Source: Sanguibacter gelidistatuariae | Lineage (GTDB): Bacteria > Actinomycetota > Actinomycetes > Actinomycetales > Cellulomonadaceae | Length of the DNA stretch: 64,000 bases | Assembly (NCBI RefSeq): GCF_900096585.1 | Contig: NZ_FMYH01000010.1 | Location: forward strand, 53,505-117,504 | Reading direction: 5' to 3' | Shown here: positions 25,199 to 33,641 of the stretch, one piece after another | Layout: every line of letters starts with the position of its first letter | Numbering within the stretch: position 1 is the first letter of the stretch | Translations under genes and position numbers: made by a program | Notes under the pieces: model-generated | Told to the model about the DNA's origin: nothing | Seen by the model: only the letters and a program-made list of their open reading frames with translations | Database searches by the model: none

Positions 25199-25231
25199 TA
25201 GTAGAACTTTCAACTATTGAAGGTGATAGTT
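25199..25231. promoter_or_regulatory. tandem MarR-type palindromes in front of the YceI gene
   Basis: Two overlapping near-palindromes: TAGTAGAACTTTCAACTA (25199-25216, arms match 7 of 8) and AACTAT-N8-ATAGTT (25212-25231, perfect arms). They sit in an AT-rich patch (TTTATATAG) that contrasts with the surrounding high GC, and TTGACA follows at 25233-25238. The layout fits repression of the yceI promoter by the divergent MarR protein. Confidence 0.55.
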
Positions 25232-25323
25232 CTTGACAGTCACCGTCAGCCGGACTTCGAGTCATCCATCGCCGGGTCAGGCCCGGCACGTACACCGACC
25301 CCCACCACATACAGGAGCACCTC

Positions 25324-25884
25324 ATGACTGCAACCGCCTCGACCACCCTCCCCGCCGGCCTCGTCGCCGGTACCTACAACGTCGACGCCAGCCACTCGAG
25401 CGCATCGTTCACCGTGCGCCACGCCGGAATCTCCAAGGCGCGCGGCACCCTCGCAATCGCCGAGGCCGTCATCACCGTCGGTGACGACATCGAGAACTCC
25501 ACGGTCACCGCCGTGATCGACGCGACCTCGGTCAACACCGGGAGCCCCGACCGCGACGCGCACCTGCAGAGCGCCGACTTCTGGGACGCCGAGAAGAACC
25601 CGACCTGGACCTTCGTCTCGACCTCGGTCAAGGCCGACGGCGACGACTTCGCCGTCACCGGTGACCTGACCCTCAACGGCGTGACCCGCTCCGTCGTCCT
25701 GGCGACCGAGTACACCGGCTCCGCCGTGGACGCCTACGGCAACCCGCGCGCAGGCTTCGAGGCCAAGACCGAGGTCTCCCGCAAGGACTTCGGCCTGACC
25801 TGGAACGTGGCCCTCGAGGCCGGCGGCGTCCTGGTCAGCGACAAGGTCAAGATCGCCCTCGACCTCTCAGCCATCAAGGCCTGA
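25324..25884 (+). CDS. YceI family lipid-binding protein
   Basis: 186-aa lipocalin-like beta-barrel family that binds polyisoprenoids. The sequence shows GTYNVDASHSSASFTVRHAGISK near the N-terminus (family start), FWDAEKNPTWTF, GDLTLNGVTRSV and VSRKDFGLTWN. No signal peptide, so probably cytoplasmic. Start ATG has AGGAG six bases upstream. The adjacent MarR regulator suggests inducible expression. Confidence 0.92.
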   Translation: MTATASTTLPAGLVAGTYNVDASHSSASFTVRHAGISKARGTLAIAEAVITVGDDIENSTVTAVIDATSVNTGSPDRDAHLQSADFWDAEKNPTWTFVSTSVKADGDDFAVTGDLTLNGVTRSVVLATEYTGSAVDAYGNPRAGFEAKTEVSRKDFGLTWNVALEAGGVLVSDKVKIALDLSAIKA

Positions 25885-25921
25885 CCCCCACCCGACCGGG
25901 CCTCGCCCCGGTCGGCTCGTT

Positions 25922-25993
25922 CCCCCGTTGAGTGCATGAAGATGCGCGTGTCGCCCCGGCGTGTCGCGTACAAATTCCTGCACTCAGCGGGGG
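25922..25993. repeat. long inverted repeat between convergent yceI and rex
   Basis: Arms CCCCCGTTGAGTGCATGAA (25922-25940) and its partner at 25975-25993 pair over 17 of 19 positions, with a 34-base loop containing GCGTGTCG twice. Lies between convergent genes, so could terminate both. Its sequence differs from the ATAGGTGTCCGG pair but the architecture is the same. Confidence 0.8.
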
Positions 25994-26002
25994 TTCGTCG
26001 CC

Positions 26003-26641
26003 TCAGGGGCGGTTGCGGGAGTGGAAGGCGAGGATCTGGAGCTCGCTGCCCAGGTCGACCGAGCGCAGCTCGACCCCGGGCGGGACCTGCAGCACCCGGG
26101 GGGCGAAGTTCAGGACCTCCCGCACGCCGGCGGCCACCACGGCGTCGCACACCGCCTGGGCGCGCTCCCCCGGCACGGCGATGACGACGATCGCCACCCC
26201 GCGCCCCGCGAGCTCATCAGCGAGCCGCGCGGAGTCCTCGACCACCACGCCGGCGACGACCGTACCGATCATCTCCGGTGAGCTGTCGAAGAGCGCCGCG
26301 ACGGTGAAGCCTCGCGCGGTGAAGCCCGAGTAGTTGGCCAGCGCGTGCCCCAGGTTCCCGACCCCCACGATCGCCACGGACAGCTCCTGGGCGACCCCCA
26401 ACGCCGCCCGCACCCGCTCACGCAGATGCACGACGTCGTAGCCGACACCGCGCGTACCGTGCGATCCGAGGTGGCTGAGGTCCTTGCGCAGCTGCGCAGG
26501 CCCCACCCCCGCGAGCCCGGCGAGCTCGGCCGACGACGTCCCGGTCACGCCGCGTGCGGCGAGGTCGCTGAGCACCTGCAGGTACCCCGGGAGACGCTCG
26601 ATGCTCGCCTGCGGGACGGTTCGGTCCCCCCGGGACGTCAT
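26003..26641 (-). CDS. rex: redox-sensing transcriptional repressor Rex
   Basis: 212-aa NADH/NAD+ sensor. N-terminal winged helix: ASIERLPGYLQVLSDLAARG and SSAELAGLAGVGPAQLRKDLSHLG (in part). The Rossmann domain has VAIVGVGNLGHALANY (~residues 95-110) and the C-terminal swapped helix ends ELQILAFHSRN. When NADH is high Rex leaves DNA, relieving respiratory genes. ATG at 26641 overlaps the glutaredoxin stop as ATGA; the 64-codon longer frame is rejected. A matching operator is at 3388-3409. Confidence 0.95.
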   Translation of the reverse strand: MTSRGDRTVPQASIERLPGYLQVLSDLAARGVTGTSSAELAGLAGVGPAQLRKDLSHLGSHGTRGVGYDVVHLRERVRAALGVAQELSVAIVGVGNLGHALANYSGFTARGFTVAALFDSSPEMIGTVVAGVVVEDSARLADELAGRGVAIVVIAVPGERAQAVCDAVVAAGVREVLNFAPRVLQVPPGVELRSVDLGSELQILAFHSRNRP

Positions 26642-26895
26642 GGCGTGAGCAGGCGCGTCAGGCGCGCCTCGTCGATGCGCCAGAAGCCCTGCTGCACACC
26701 GTCGACCATGACAACCGGCACGTACTCCCCATAGCGGCCCGCCAGTTCGGGTGACGTGTCGACGTCGATCGTCATCCACCCGGAACCGGTCGCGGCGCAC
26801 ACCCGAGCCACGACCTCCTCGGCCTCGGCGCACAGATGGCAGCCCGCTCGGGTGTAGACGACCACCCGTTCACCTGCTTGTAGTTCGTCGTTCAT
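26638..26895 (-). CDS. glutaredoxin-like protein
   Basis: 85-aa thioredoxin-fold protein with active site RAGCHLCAEAEE (CxxC, ~residues 19-22) and EYVPVVMVDG holding the cis-Pro. Family is often found just ahead of rex in actinobacteria. ATG at 26895 follows TAGGGT by seven bases (leaderless). Translationally coupled to rex (4-base overlap), linking thiol and NADH redox sensing in one transcript. Confidence 0.9.
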   Translation of the reverse strand: MNDELQAGERVVVYTRAGCHLCAEAEEVVARVCAATGSGWMTIDVDTSPELAGRYGEYVPVVMVDGVQQGFWRIDEARLTRLLTP

Positions 26896-26902
26896 GCTCT
26901 CA

Positions 26903-26924
26903 ACCCTAGAGGTCTGACTACAGT
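26903..26924. promoter_or_regulatory. closely spaced divergent leaderless promoters (glutaredoxin-rex / HAD)
   Basis: Minus -10 TAGGGT (26903-26908) is seven bases before the glutaredoxin ATG; plus -10 TACAGT (26919-26924) is six bases before the HAD GTG. The two boxes are 10 bp apart, as at 18689-18706. Confidence 0.6.
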
Positions 26925-26930
26925 GGGTGT

Positions 26931-27821
26931 GTGCGCACCGACAGGACAGACCTCGAGACCGGCGAAGAGGTGGCCCAGGCCGCGCCGACCGAAGCCGTCG
27001 TCCAGGGCGCACTCCCCGACGTCTCGCCCACCCCCGACGCCCGCCCGATCGCCGCCTTCTTCGACGTCGACAACACGATCATCCGGGGCGCCAGCTCCTT
27101 CCACCTGGCCCGGGCGCTGTGGCAACGAGGGTTCTTCCGCAAGCGGGACATCTTCAACTTCGCCTTCCAGCAGGCCCGCTATCTGACGGTCGGGGAGACC
27201 AAGTCTCAGATCGACGAGGTCCGCTCCCGCGCGCTGTTCCTCATGACCGGGCACTCCGTCGCGGAGGTTGTCGCGATCGGCGAAGAGGTGTACGACCAGG
27301 TGCTCGCGCAGCGCATATTCCCCGGCACCCAGAAGCTCCTCGACGCCCACATCAGCGCCGGCCACCAGGTGTGGCTGGTGACCGCGACGCCGATCGAGAT
27401 CGGCGATCTCATCGCGCGCCGGCTCGGCGCGAACGGCGCCCTGGGAACGATCGCCGAGCACGAGGGTGGGCACTATACGGGTCGCCTGGTCGGCGACATG
27501 ATGCACGGCGAGGCCAAGGCCGCCGCAGTCCAGGCCCTCGCCGCCCGCCTCGCCATCAACCTCGAGGCGTCTTCGGCCTACGGCGACTCGATGAACGACG
27601 TGCCGTTGCTCTCGACCGTGGGCCACCCGTGCGCGATCAACCCCGACTCCCGGCTGCGCAAGCACGCCAAGACGATCGGGTGGCCGATCCGTGAGTTCCG
27701 TGGCCGACGCCGCGCGGCCAAGCGTGGTCTCAAGACGGCAAGCTGGGCAGGGCTCGCCTGGGCGGGTGGGCTCGCGCTGCGCTCAGCCACCCGGTCGATC
27801 CGCCACCGGCTCGACCGCTAG
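26931..27821 (+). CDS. HAD-IB family hydrolase
   Basis: 296-aa SerB-like phosphatase. Motif I FFDVDNTII (DxDxT, ~residues 43-51), motif II LVTATP, motif III/IV YGDSMNDVPLL with the conserved Lys in HGEAKAAAV. The cap is helical (~60-130); the C-terminus after ~270 has a hydrophobic Ala/Gly stretch that may touch the membrane. Substrate unknown; family members hydrolyse phosphoserine or lipid phosphates. GTG start set by the leaderless promoter. Confidence 0.88.
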   Translation: MRTDRTDLETGEEVAQAAPTEAVVQGALPDVSPTPDARPIAAFFDVDNTIIRGASSFHLARALWQRGFFRKRDIFNFAFQQARYLTVGETKSQIDEVRSRALFLMTGHSVAEVVAIGEEVYDQVLAQRIFPGTQKLLDAHISAGHQVWLVTATPIEIGDLIARRLGANGALGTIAEHEGGHYTGRLVGDMMHGEAKAAAVQALAARLAINLEASSAYGDSMNDVPLLSTVGHPCAINPDSRLRKHAKTIGWPIREFRGRRRAAKRGLKTASWAGLAWAGGLALRSATRSIRHRLDR

Positions 27822-27834
27822 GCTCCACCGCTCC

Positions 27835-28119
27835 ATGATCCGCGTCGTCGTTCCCGCCACCGTGCCGGTCTCCGCGCTCCCCCGGGCGCTCGAGCTGTAC
27901 CGCGAGCTTGTCGAAGAGACCCGCACGGAGACCGGCTGCATCAGCTATGAGCTGCTGCAGCGGGCCGACGACCCGACCCGGCTGCTGCTCGTGGAGGAGT
28001 GGGAGTCCCGCGCCCACCTGGATGCGCACACCCGCACCCCGCACTTCGTCCGGCTGGTCGCTCTGCTCGACGAGGTCGAGCACGCAGAGCCGGCGGTCAT
28101 CTACTCCAAGGTCCTGTGA
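27835..28119 (+). CDS. antibiotic biosynthesis monooxygenase (ABM/YgiN-like) protein
   Basis: 94-aa dimeric ferredoxin-like fold protein. ELYRELVEETRTETGCISYELLQ and LLVEEWESRAHLDAHTRTPHF match the ABM family, whose members act as quinol monooxygenases or binding proteins without cofactor. TAGGCT lies ten bases before the ATG at 27835; no ribosome binding site. Follows the HAD gene after 13 bp. Confidence 0.85.
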   Translation: MIRVVVPATVPVSALPRALELYRELVEETRTETGCISYELLQRADDPTRLLLVEEWESRAHLDAHTRTPHFVRLVALLDEVEHAEPAVIYSKVL

Positions 28120-28153
28120 CCGCACGGCGGGACGGAGGCGGGCGGATCTCCGA

Positions 28154-28900
28154 CTAGCTCATGAGCTGGGCGGTCACGCCGCCGAGCACCCCGCCGACGA
28201 CCGGTCCGACGACGGGGACCCATGCGTAGGACCAGTCGCTGCTGCCCTTCCCGCAGATCGGCAGGATCGCGTGGGCGATCCGACCGCCCAGGTCACGGGC
28301 GGGGTTGATGGCCCAGCCGGTCACGCCGCCGAGCCCTAGGCCCACCCCGAGCACAGTGAGCGCGACGCCGAGTGGTCCCAGCGCGGACGGCGTGAGCGCG
28401 AGCTGGAGCAGCACGAACACGAGGATGAACGTAGCGACGCCCTCGCCGAAGGCGTTGCGCCCGAGCGACCTGATGGCCGGGCCGGTGGCCATGGCCGCGA
28501 GCTTGTCGTGGGGCACCGGGTGCTTGTCGAAGTGTGCCCGGTAGACCGACCACGCGAGGATCGCCCCGCAGATCGCGCCGACGAGCTCTCCCGTGAGGTA
28601 GGCGGCCGTGGTCGAGGCGGTGATCGCGATGCCGGGGGCGTACTCGGCCGGACCGCCGGGCACGGCGGACCTCGCGAGCATCCCGAGCGTCATGGCCGGG
28701 TTGAGGTGCGCGCCAGAGGCGTGGGCCACGTGGACGCCGGCGAAGACACCGAGCGCCCACCCGAGGGCGACCATGAGGTAGCCGCCACCCTTGCCGAAAG
28801 TCCGGGCCAGGGTGACGTTCGCCCCGACCCCGACCCCGAGGGTCATGAGCACACCGGTTCCGGCGATCTCCGAGACCAGGACCTGACCGATGTCTCCCAC
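28154..28900 (-). CDS. aquaglyceroporin (MIP family)
   Basis: 248-aa channel with six helices and two half-helices. Both NPA boxes are intact: HLNPAMTLG (~residues 66-74) and AINPARDLG (~195-203). The Asp after the second NPAR is typical of glycerol facilitators (GlpF type) rather than water-only channels. GTG start with AGGAG six bases upstream. Convergent with the ABM gene; no glycerol kinase nearby. Confidence 0.93.
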   Translation of the reverse strand: MGDIGQVLVSEIAGTGVLMTLGVGVGANVTLARTFGKGGGYLMVALGWALGVFAGVHVAHASGAHLNPAMTLGMLARSAVPGGPAEYAPGIAITASTTAAYLTGELVGAICGAILAWSVYRAHFDKHPVPHDKLAAMATGPAIRSLGRNAFGEGVATFILVFVLLQLALTPSALGPLGVALTVLGVGLGLGGVTGWAINPARDLGGRIAHAILPICGKGSSDWSYAWVPVVGPVVGGVLGGVTAQLMS

Positions 28901-29013
28901 TGATGCTCCTAGGCTCGTTCCGCACGCGTCAGACCGGGCGCTGCGCGATACCTGTTTAGCAAGAGATAGAGCACCGAACGTAGGACGATTGTCACCGGGA
29001 GCCCAGCGAGCCC

Positions 29014-30141
29014 TCAGTCGACCGGCGCCGCGCGCGCCACAAGCTCAGACGCGGTCCGCGCGACCGGCCAGCCGTCCTCGGTCCACGCGAGCTCCCGGAT
29101 ACCGAGCTGGAAGTCTCCGCCGAGGTCCTCGTCGTAGTAGTGGAACGCCAGGTAGGCCGTGTCGCCCAGCTGGTACACCGACTGTCCGCCCGGGCCGATC
29201 ATCGCGCCGTCGGTGTCCAGCAACGACGTGCCGCCGTCGTCGAGCAGGGCCACGCCGTCGGCGTCGAGGTAGGGGCCGGCCGGGTCGGTCGAGCGGCCCA
29301 CTGCCATGTTGTAGGTGCTCGCAGTGCCCTTGCAGCAGGAGTCCCGAGAGAAGAAGAGGTAGTACCAGCCGTCGCGGGAGAGCACGTAGGGCGCCTCGAT
29401 CGCGTTGGTCGCGGTGCCGCGGTCGGCCAGGTGGACGGGCTCGGCCGTCCCGCGCGGCTGCTCGGGCGTCGCCCCGACGGGCTTGCCCGAGGGCCATTCG
29501 AGCTCGACCATGAACAGCCCGTCCCAGAAGGACCCGAACGCCATCCACGGCGTCCCGTCGGCGTCGGTGACGACGCCGGGGTCGATCGCGTTGTACGGAG
29601 CGGTACCGTCCGAGCGCCACACCTCGCCCTGGTCGACCCAGCGGTAGGCGGGGTCGTCGGGGTCGAGCGTCGTGTTCGTGTAGAGGCCGATGAGCGAGGT
29701 GTTGGAGCCGAAGGTCGACGCCGAGTAGTAGGCGTAGTAGGTCCCCTCGTGGGCGATCACCTCGGGCGCCCAGAAGTTGTCGACCCCTTCGATGATCTCG
29801 CGGGACCAGTAGGGCTCGTCGGCGGCCGTCCACAGCTCGCCCACGTGCTCCCACGTCGCGCCCGCGTCGAGCGAGCGGCGGATCTGCGGGGCGCCGAGCG
29901 CGACCCGCCCGTCGCCGGTCGAGAAGACGTACCAGACGTCGTCGTCGGTCGCGTCGGTGCCGGCGTCGTCGATGATCAGCGCCGGGTCGTGGGTGCGCAG
30001 GTCACCGGAGACGGCCACCTCGGTGGCCGCCGGCCCGACGTCGGGCACGGCCTCGGCGTCGGGCGAGCCGGAGCAGGCGGCGAGCGTGAGGGCGAGACAG
30101 GACGCGGCGAGAGCCGCGGCCGCGAGGGAACGGAGAGGCAC
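29014..30141 (-). CDS. secreted GH43 lipoprotein, putative arabinanase/arabinofuranosidase
   Basis: 375-aa glycoside hydrolase with a lipoprotein signal (RSLAAAALAASCLALTLAAC; Cys ~23). Five-bladed propeller GH43 residues: Asp in RTHDPALI (general base), Asp in YNAIDPGVV (pKa modulator), Glu in NAIEAPYVL (general acid). YYAYYSASTFGSNTSLIGL is shared with the cytoplasmic GH43 at 35602. Tethered outside the membrane it should cut arabinan to oligosaccharides for the ABC importer. GTG at 30141 with AGGAAG nine bases upstream. Confidence 0.88.
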   Translation of the reverse strand: MPLRSLAAAALAASCLALTLAACSGSPDAEAVPDVGPAATEVAVSGDLRTHDPALIIDDAGTDATDDDVWYVFSTGDGRVALGAPQIRRSLDAGATWEHVGELWTAADEPYWSREIIEGVDNFWAPEVIAHEGTYYAYYSASTFGSNTSLIGLYTNTTLDPDDPAYRWVDQGEVWRSDGTAPYNAIDPGVVTDADGTPWMAFGSFWDGLFMVELEWPSGKPVGATPEQPRGTAEPVHLADRGTATNAIEAPYVLSRDGWYYLFFSRDSCCKGTASTYNMAVGRSTDPAGPYLDADGVALLDDGGTSLLDTDGAMIGPGGQSVYQLGDTAYLAFHYYDEDLGGDFQLGIRELAWTEDGWPVARTASELVARAAPVD

Positions 30142-30163
30142 GAGGACAACTTCCTGGGATGCG

Positions 30164-30201
30164 CGTCCGGCCCGCACTCCCTGGGGAAGGCGGGCCGGAC
30201 G
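30164..30201 (-). terminator. intercistronic stem-loop between abfA and the GH43 gene
   Basis: CGTCCGGCCCGC / GCGGGCCGGACG, perfect 12-bp stem with a 14-base loop, 58 bp after the abfA stop. May attenuate read-through into the GH43 lipoprotein gene. Confidence 0.65.
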
Positions 30202-30258
30202 AGGCGGGTGGGCGGATCAGGCGCGGCAGGCCGGGTGAGGCAGCTCAGACGACGTAGA

Positions 30259-31779
30259 TCACGCCAGGCGGAGCATGTTCCAGGACACCGGGGGCACCTC
30301 GACGGTGAGCACACCGTCGACGACCTTCGCTGTGTCGTTGTCGCGCGGGAGGACCGACGTCGAGTCGTCCGCGGTCGCGGCCCAGGTGTGGTCCGGGTTC
30401 GACAGGGTTGTCGACTCCACGACCTCGAGGTTCCCCGCACCAGAGACGGTGAGTGCGCGGACGTCGACGGTGAGGACGGCCGTCTCGGTGAGGGAGCGGT
30501 TGACCGCGAAGATCGCGACCGCGCCGGTCTCCGGGTCGCGCGTGGCCACGGCGTCGGCCACCGGCACGTCGCCGAAGCGGGCCGTGCCGTAGGTGGGAGC
30601 GTCGATGCCCACCTGCAGCACGTCGCCGACGGCGTGCTGGGACGCCTGGGCGAAGGGGTGGAAGATCGTCTGCTTCCAGGACCGGCCGCCCGGCTCGGTC
30701 ATGATCGGGGCGATCACGTTGACGAGCTGGGCGAGCGAGGCCGCGTGCACGCGGTCGGTGTTGCGCAGCAGCGAGATGAGCAGGTTGCCCACCACGACGG
30801 CGTCGGCCACGTTGTACCGGTCCTCGAGCAGGACCGGCGCGACGGGCCAGTCGTCACCCGTGGGCGGCTTGGACTCGGCGCGCTTCTGGTACCAGACGTT
30901 CCACTCGTCGAAGGAGATGTTCACCCGTTTGGAGTGCTTGCCGGCGGCGCGCACGTAGTCGGCCGCGGCGGTCACGGACTCGATGAAGTGGTCCATGTCG
31001 ACCGCGGAGGCGAGGAAGGAGGCGAGGTCGCCGTCCTCCTCCCAGTAGTAGGCGTGGGCGGAGATGTAGTCGACGTGCTCGTAGGTCTCGGCGAGCACGG
31101 TCGCCTCCCAGGTGCCGAAGGTCGCCATGTCGGAGGACGAGGACCCGCAGACGACGAGCTCGATGGTCGGGTCGAGCAGGCGCATCGCGCGGGCGGTCTC
31201 GGCGGCCAGGCGGGCATACTCCTCGGCCGTCTTGTGGCCGATCTGCCACGGGCCGTCCATCTCGTTGCCCAGGCACCACATCTTGATGCGGTACGGCTCC
31301 TCATGACCGTTCGCGCGACGCAGGTCGGAGAAGTGCGTGCCCCCGGGCACGTTGCAGTACTCGAGCAGGTCGAGGGCTTCCTGGATGCCTCGGGTGCCGA
31401 GGTTGACGGCCATCATCGGCTCGACGCCGGTCTTCGCCGCCCAGGCCATGAACTCGTCCAGGCCCACCAGGTTCGGGTCGGATGAGTGCCAGGCGAGGTC
31501 CAGTCGCGTGGGGCGGTCCTCGCGGGGTCCGACGCCGTCTTCCCAGCGGTAGCCCGAGACGAAGTTGCCACCCGGGTAGCGCACGGTCGAGATCCCGAGC
31601 TCGCGGGTCATCTCGATGACGTCCTCGCGGAAGCCGTTCTCGTCCGCGCTGGGGTGGGCCGGGTCGTGGATGCCGGTGTAGACGCAACGCCCGAGGTGCT
31701 CGACGAAGGACCCGAAAGTCCGACGGCGCACGGGTCCGACCGTGAACGCAGGGTCGAGGGTCAAGGTCACGGGAAGCAT
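30259..31779 (-). CDS. abfA: alpha-N-arabinofuranosidase, GH51
   Basis: 506-aa cytoplasmic GH51 enzyme releasing L-arabinose from arabino-oligosaccharides. The acid/base Glu lies in KMWCLGNEMDGPWQ, the nucleophile Glu in ISFDEWNVWYQK, with TVRYPGGNFVSGYRWEDG near the N-terminus. No signal peptide, fitting a role after ABC uptake. ATG at 31779 with AGGAG four bases upstream; the 20-codon longer frame is rejected. Divergent from the ABC importer operon across three LacI-type operators. Confidence 0.95.
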   Translation of the reverse strand: MLPVTLTLDPAFTVGPVRRRTFGSFVEHLGRCVYTGIHDPAHPSADENGFREDVIEMTRELGISTVRYPGGNFVSGYRWEDGVGPREDRPTRLDLAWHSSDPNLVGLDEFMAWAAKTGVEPMMAVNLGTRGIQEALDLLEYCNVPGGTHFSDLRRANGHEEPYRIKMWCLGNEMDGPWQIGHKTAEEYARLAAETARAMRLLDPTIELVVCGSSSSDMATFGTWEATVLAETYEHVDYISAHAYYWEEDGDLASFLASAVDMDHFIESVTAAADYVRAAGKHSKRVNISFDEWNVWYQKRAESKPPTGDDWPVAPVLLEDRYNVADAVVVGNLLISLLRNTDRVHAASLAQLVNVIAPIMTEPGGRSWKQTIFHPFAQASQHAVGDVLQVGIDAPTYGTARFGDVPVADAVATRDPETGAVAIFAVNRSLTETAVLTVDVRALTVSGAGNLEVVESTTLSNPDHTWAATADDSTSVLPRDNDTAKVVDGVLTVEVPPVSWNMLRLA

Positions 31780-31880
31780 GGGTCTCCTAGGTGTGGCGCA
31801 GGCGCAGCGCAGGTTGCGGTGGTGTGACGTGCATGCCATCAGCTCCGTCGCTGCGGTCGGGAGGGGGACGCCCCAACCGA

Positions 31881-31896
31881 TCTACATCGTTGTAGA
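31881..31896. promoter_or_regulatory. LacI-type operator A (arabinan regulon)
   Basis: TCTACATCGTTGTAGA, with perfect 6-bp arms. It covers the predicted transcription start of abfA. Related copies are at 31962, 32029 and 47437. Confidence 0.75.
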
Positions 31897-31899
31897 GGG

Positions 31900-31929
31900 A
31901 TCATGCACCAGACCCCGGGCGGCCGTCAA
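31900..31929 (-). promoter_or_regulatory. abfA promoter
   Basis: Minus strand TTGACG (31924-31929), 18-bp spacer, CATGAT (31900-31905). Start of transcription would fall inside operator A. Confidence 0.5.
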
Positions 31930-31961
31930 CACCCCGACCTCTCCCGCCACCCTCACGATTC

Positions 31962-31973
31962 TGCATCGATGTA
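31962..31973. promoter_or_regulatory. LacI-type operator B
   Basis: TGCATCGATGTA, centred 79 bp from operator A; CG-centred palindrome like other LacI-family sites. Read with flanks it is TTCTGCATCGATGTAAAG. Confidence 0.7.
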
Positions 31974-32028
31974 AAGTCAAGTGCCCCAACACCTTGACCC
32001 GACGGCCAACCATGTGCCACCTTGTCTT

Positions 32029-32038
32029 CAACGATGTA
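32029..32038. promoter_or_regulatory. LacI-type operator C
   Basis: CAACGATGTA within TCTTCAACGATGTAAATC, centred 66 bp from operator B and ~170 bp before the solute-binding protein gene. A weak -10 candidate TATGGT lies at 32071-32076. The 423-bp gap 31780-32202 holds no gene. Confidence 0.65.
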
Positions 32039-32202
32039 AATCGGAGAGGTCAACGACGACCCTGACGCCGTATGGTTGTTCGCGAGAACGGCCATGGATC
32101 TTCTCTCCGCGAGCCGCACTCCGTGGTCCGGCTCGCAGTGAGAAGTGGGTTCACAGGCACAGTCAGGCCTTACACACCCTGTGGGAATCGAGAGGATCCG
32201 TG

Positions 32203-33549
32203 ATGAAGAAGTCACGTCTGCACGCCGCACTTGCCGGCACCATCATTGCTTCGACCCTGCTTGTCGCCGGTTGCTCCGGCGGCGCGAGCAGCGACGACGG
32301 CACCAAGCAGCTCACCTTCATGTTCCGCGGTGGCGAGGACGAGAAGGCAGCCTACGAAGGTGCCATCAAGGCCTTCGAGGCAGCGAACGACGTCAAGGTC
32401 AAGATCATCGTCACGACCGCCGACGACTACAACACCAAGCTCAAGGCCGCCATCACGGGCCGCCAGGTCCCCGACGTCTTCTACATCGCCCCCGGCGACG
32501 TGCAGGGCTACGTCAACAACGGCGTGATCAAGGACATCACCTCCTACGTCGAGAGCTCCGAGACGATCGACCTGGACAACATCTGGGCCTATGGCGTCGA
32601 CTCCTACCGCTACGACGGGACCCTGCAGGGCCAGGGTGCGATCTATGCCCTCCCCAAGGACGTCGGACCGTTCTCCTTCGGCTACAACAAGACGATGTTC
32701 GAGGCCGCCGGCATCCCGCTGCCCGACCCGGACAAGCCCTACACCCTCGACGAGTTCGTCGCGGTGGCCAAGCAGCTCACCAAGGACAACGACGGCGACG
32801 GCGCCCTCGACCAGTGGGGCACCGGCCTCAACGTCCAGTGGAACCTGCAACCCTTCGTGTGGAGCAGCGGCGGCGACTGGATCAACGAGGACCGCACCAA
32901 GGTCACCGTCGACACCCCTGAGTTCGCCGAGGCGCTCCAGTGGTTCGCCGACCTGCAGAACGTCGACGGCGTCACGCCCTCGATCGCCGAGGGCCAGACC
33001 TTGGACACGTACCAGCGCTGGATGAAGGGTGAGATCGGGTTCTTCCCCGTCGGCCCGTGGGACGTGAGCACCTACGAGAAGCTCGACTTCGACTGGGACC
33101 TCATCCCCTACCCCGTGGGTGAGACCGGCGTGAGCGCGACCTGGACCGGCACCCTTGGCATCGCGGTCTCCAACTCGACCAAGTACTCCGACGAGGCCGT
33201 CAAGCTCGCCGAGTACCTCTCCACGAACGTCGAGGCTCAGCAGACCCTCGTCGAAGCCGGGATCCAGATCCCGAACCTCAAGGACATGGCCCAGACCTGG
33301 GTCAACGACTCCACCACGCAGCCCGCGAACAAGCAGGAGTTCCTGCAGATCGTCGAGGACTACGGTCGTCCGCTGCCTGCCAACAACACCTACAACGGTG
33401 AGTGGTACGACGAGTTCTTCACGAACATCCAGCCCGTGATGGACGGCAAGCAGACCGCCGCCGACTACGTCAAGGAGGCCCAGCCGAAGATGCAGGCCTT
33501 CCTCGACAGCGCGAATGAGCAGGCCGCAGAGGCCGCGACAAACAAGTGA
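32203..33549 (+). CDS. ABC sugar transporter solute-binding lipoprotein (arabinan-oligosaccharide type)
   Basis: 448-aa carbohydrate-binding protein of the CUT1 class. Lipoprotein signal with lipobox LLVAGC (Cys ~24), then extracellular-solute-binding protein family 1: [39 protein letters not shown] and [13 protein letters not shown]. Context (GH51, two GH43, shared operators) points to arabino-oligosaccharides. GAGAGGA upstream; ATG at 32203, with an in-frame GTG directly before it. No ATPase gene is in the cluster; a shared MsmK/MsiK-type ATPase is presumably used. Confidence 0.92.
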   Translation: MKKSRLHAALAGTIIASTLLVAGCSGGASSDDGTKQLTFMFRGGEDEKAAYEGAIKAFEAANDVKVKIIVTTADDYNTKLKAAITGRQVPDVFYIAPGDVQGYVNNGVIKDITSYVESSETIDLDNIWAYGVDSYRYDGTLQGQGAIYALPKDVGPFSFGYNKTMFEAAGIPLPDPDKPYTLDEFVAVAKQLTKDNDGDGALDQWGTGLNVQWNLQPFVWSSGGDWINEDRTKVTVDTPEFAEALQWFADLQNVDGVTPSIAEGQTLDTYQRWMKGEIGFFPVGPWDVSTYEKLDFDWDLIPYPVGETGVSATWTGTLGIAVSNSTKYSDEAVKLAEYLSTNVEAQQTLVEAGIQIPNLKDMAQTWVNDSTTQPANKQEFLQIVEDYGRPLPANNTYNGEWYDEFFTNIQPVMDGKQTAADYVKEAQPKMQAFLDSANEQAAEAATNK

Positions 33550-33573
33550 TCCAGCGCAGCACGTAAGTCACCC

Positions 33574-33604
33574 CGGTGCGCCCGGCCAGTTGCCGGGCGC
33601 ACCG
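33574..33604 (+). promoter_or_regulatory. intercistronic stem-loop after the binding-protein gene
   Basis: CGGTGCGCCCGGC-CAGTT-GCCGGGCGCACCG: perfect 13-bp stem, 25 bp past the binding-protein stop and before the permease. Typical RNA-stabilising or partly terminating hairpin that raises binding protein over permease levels. Confidence 0.75.
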
Positions 33605-33641
33605 CACCACCTTTTGTTCGACGCACTCGAGGGAGACTGCG

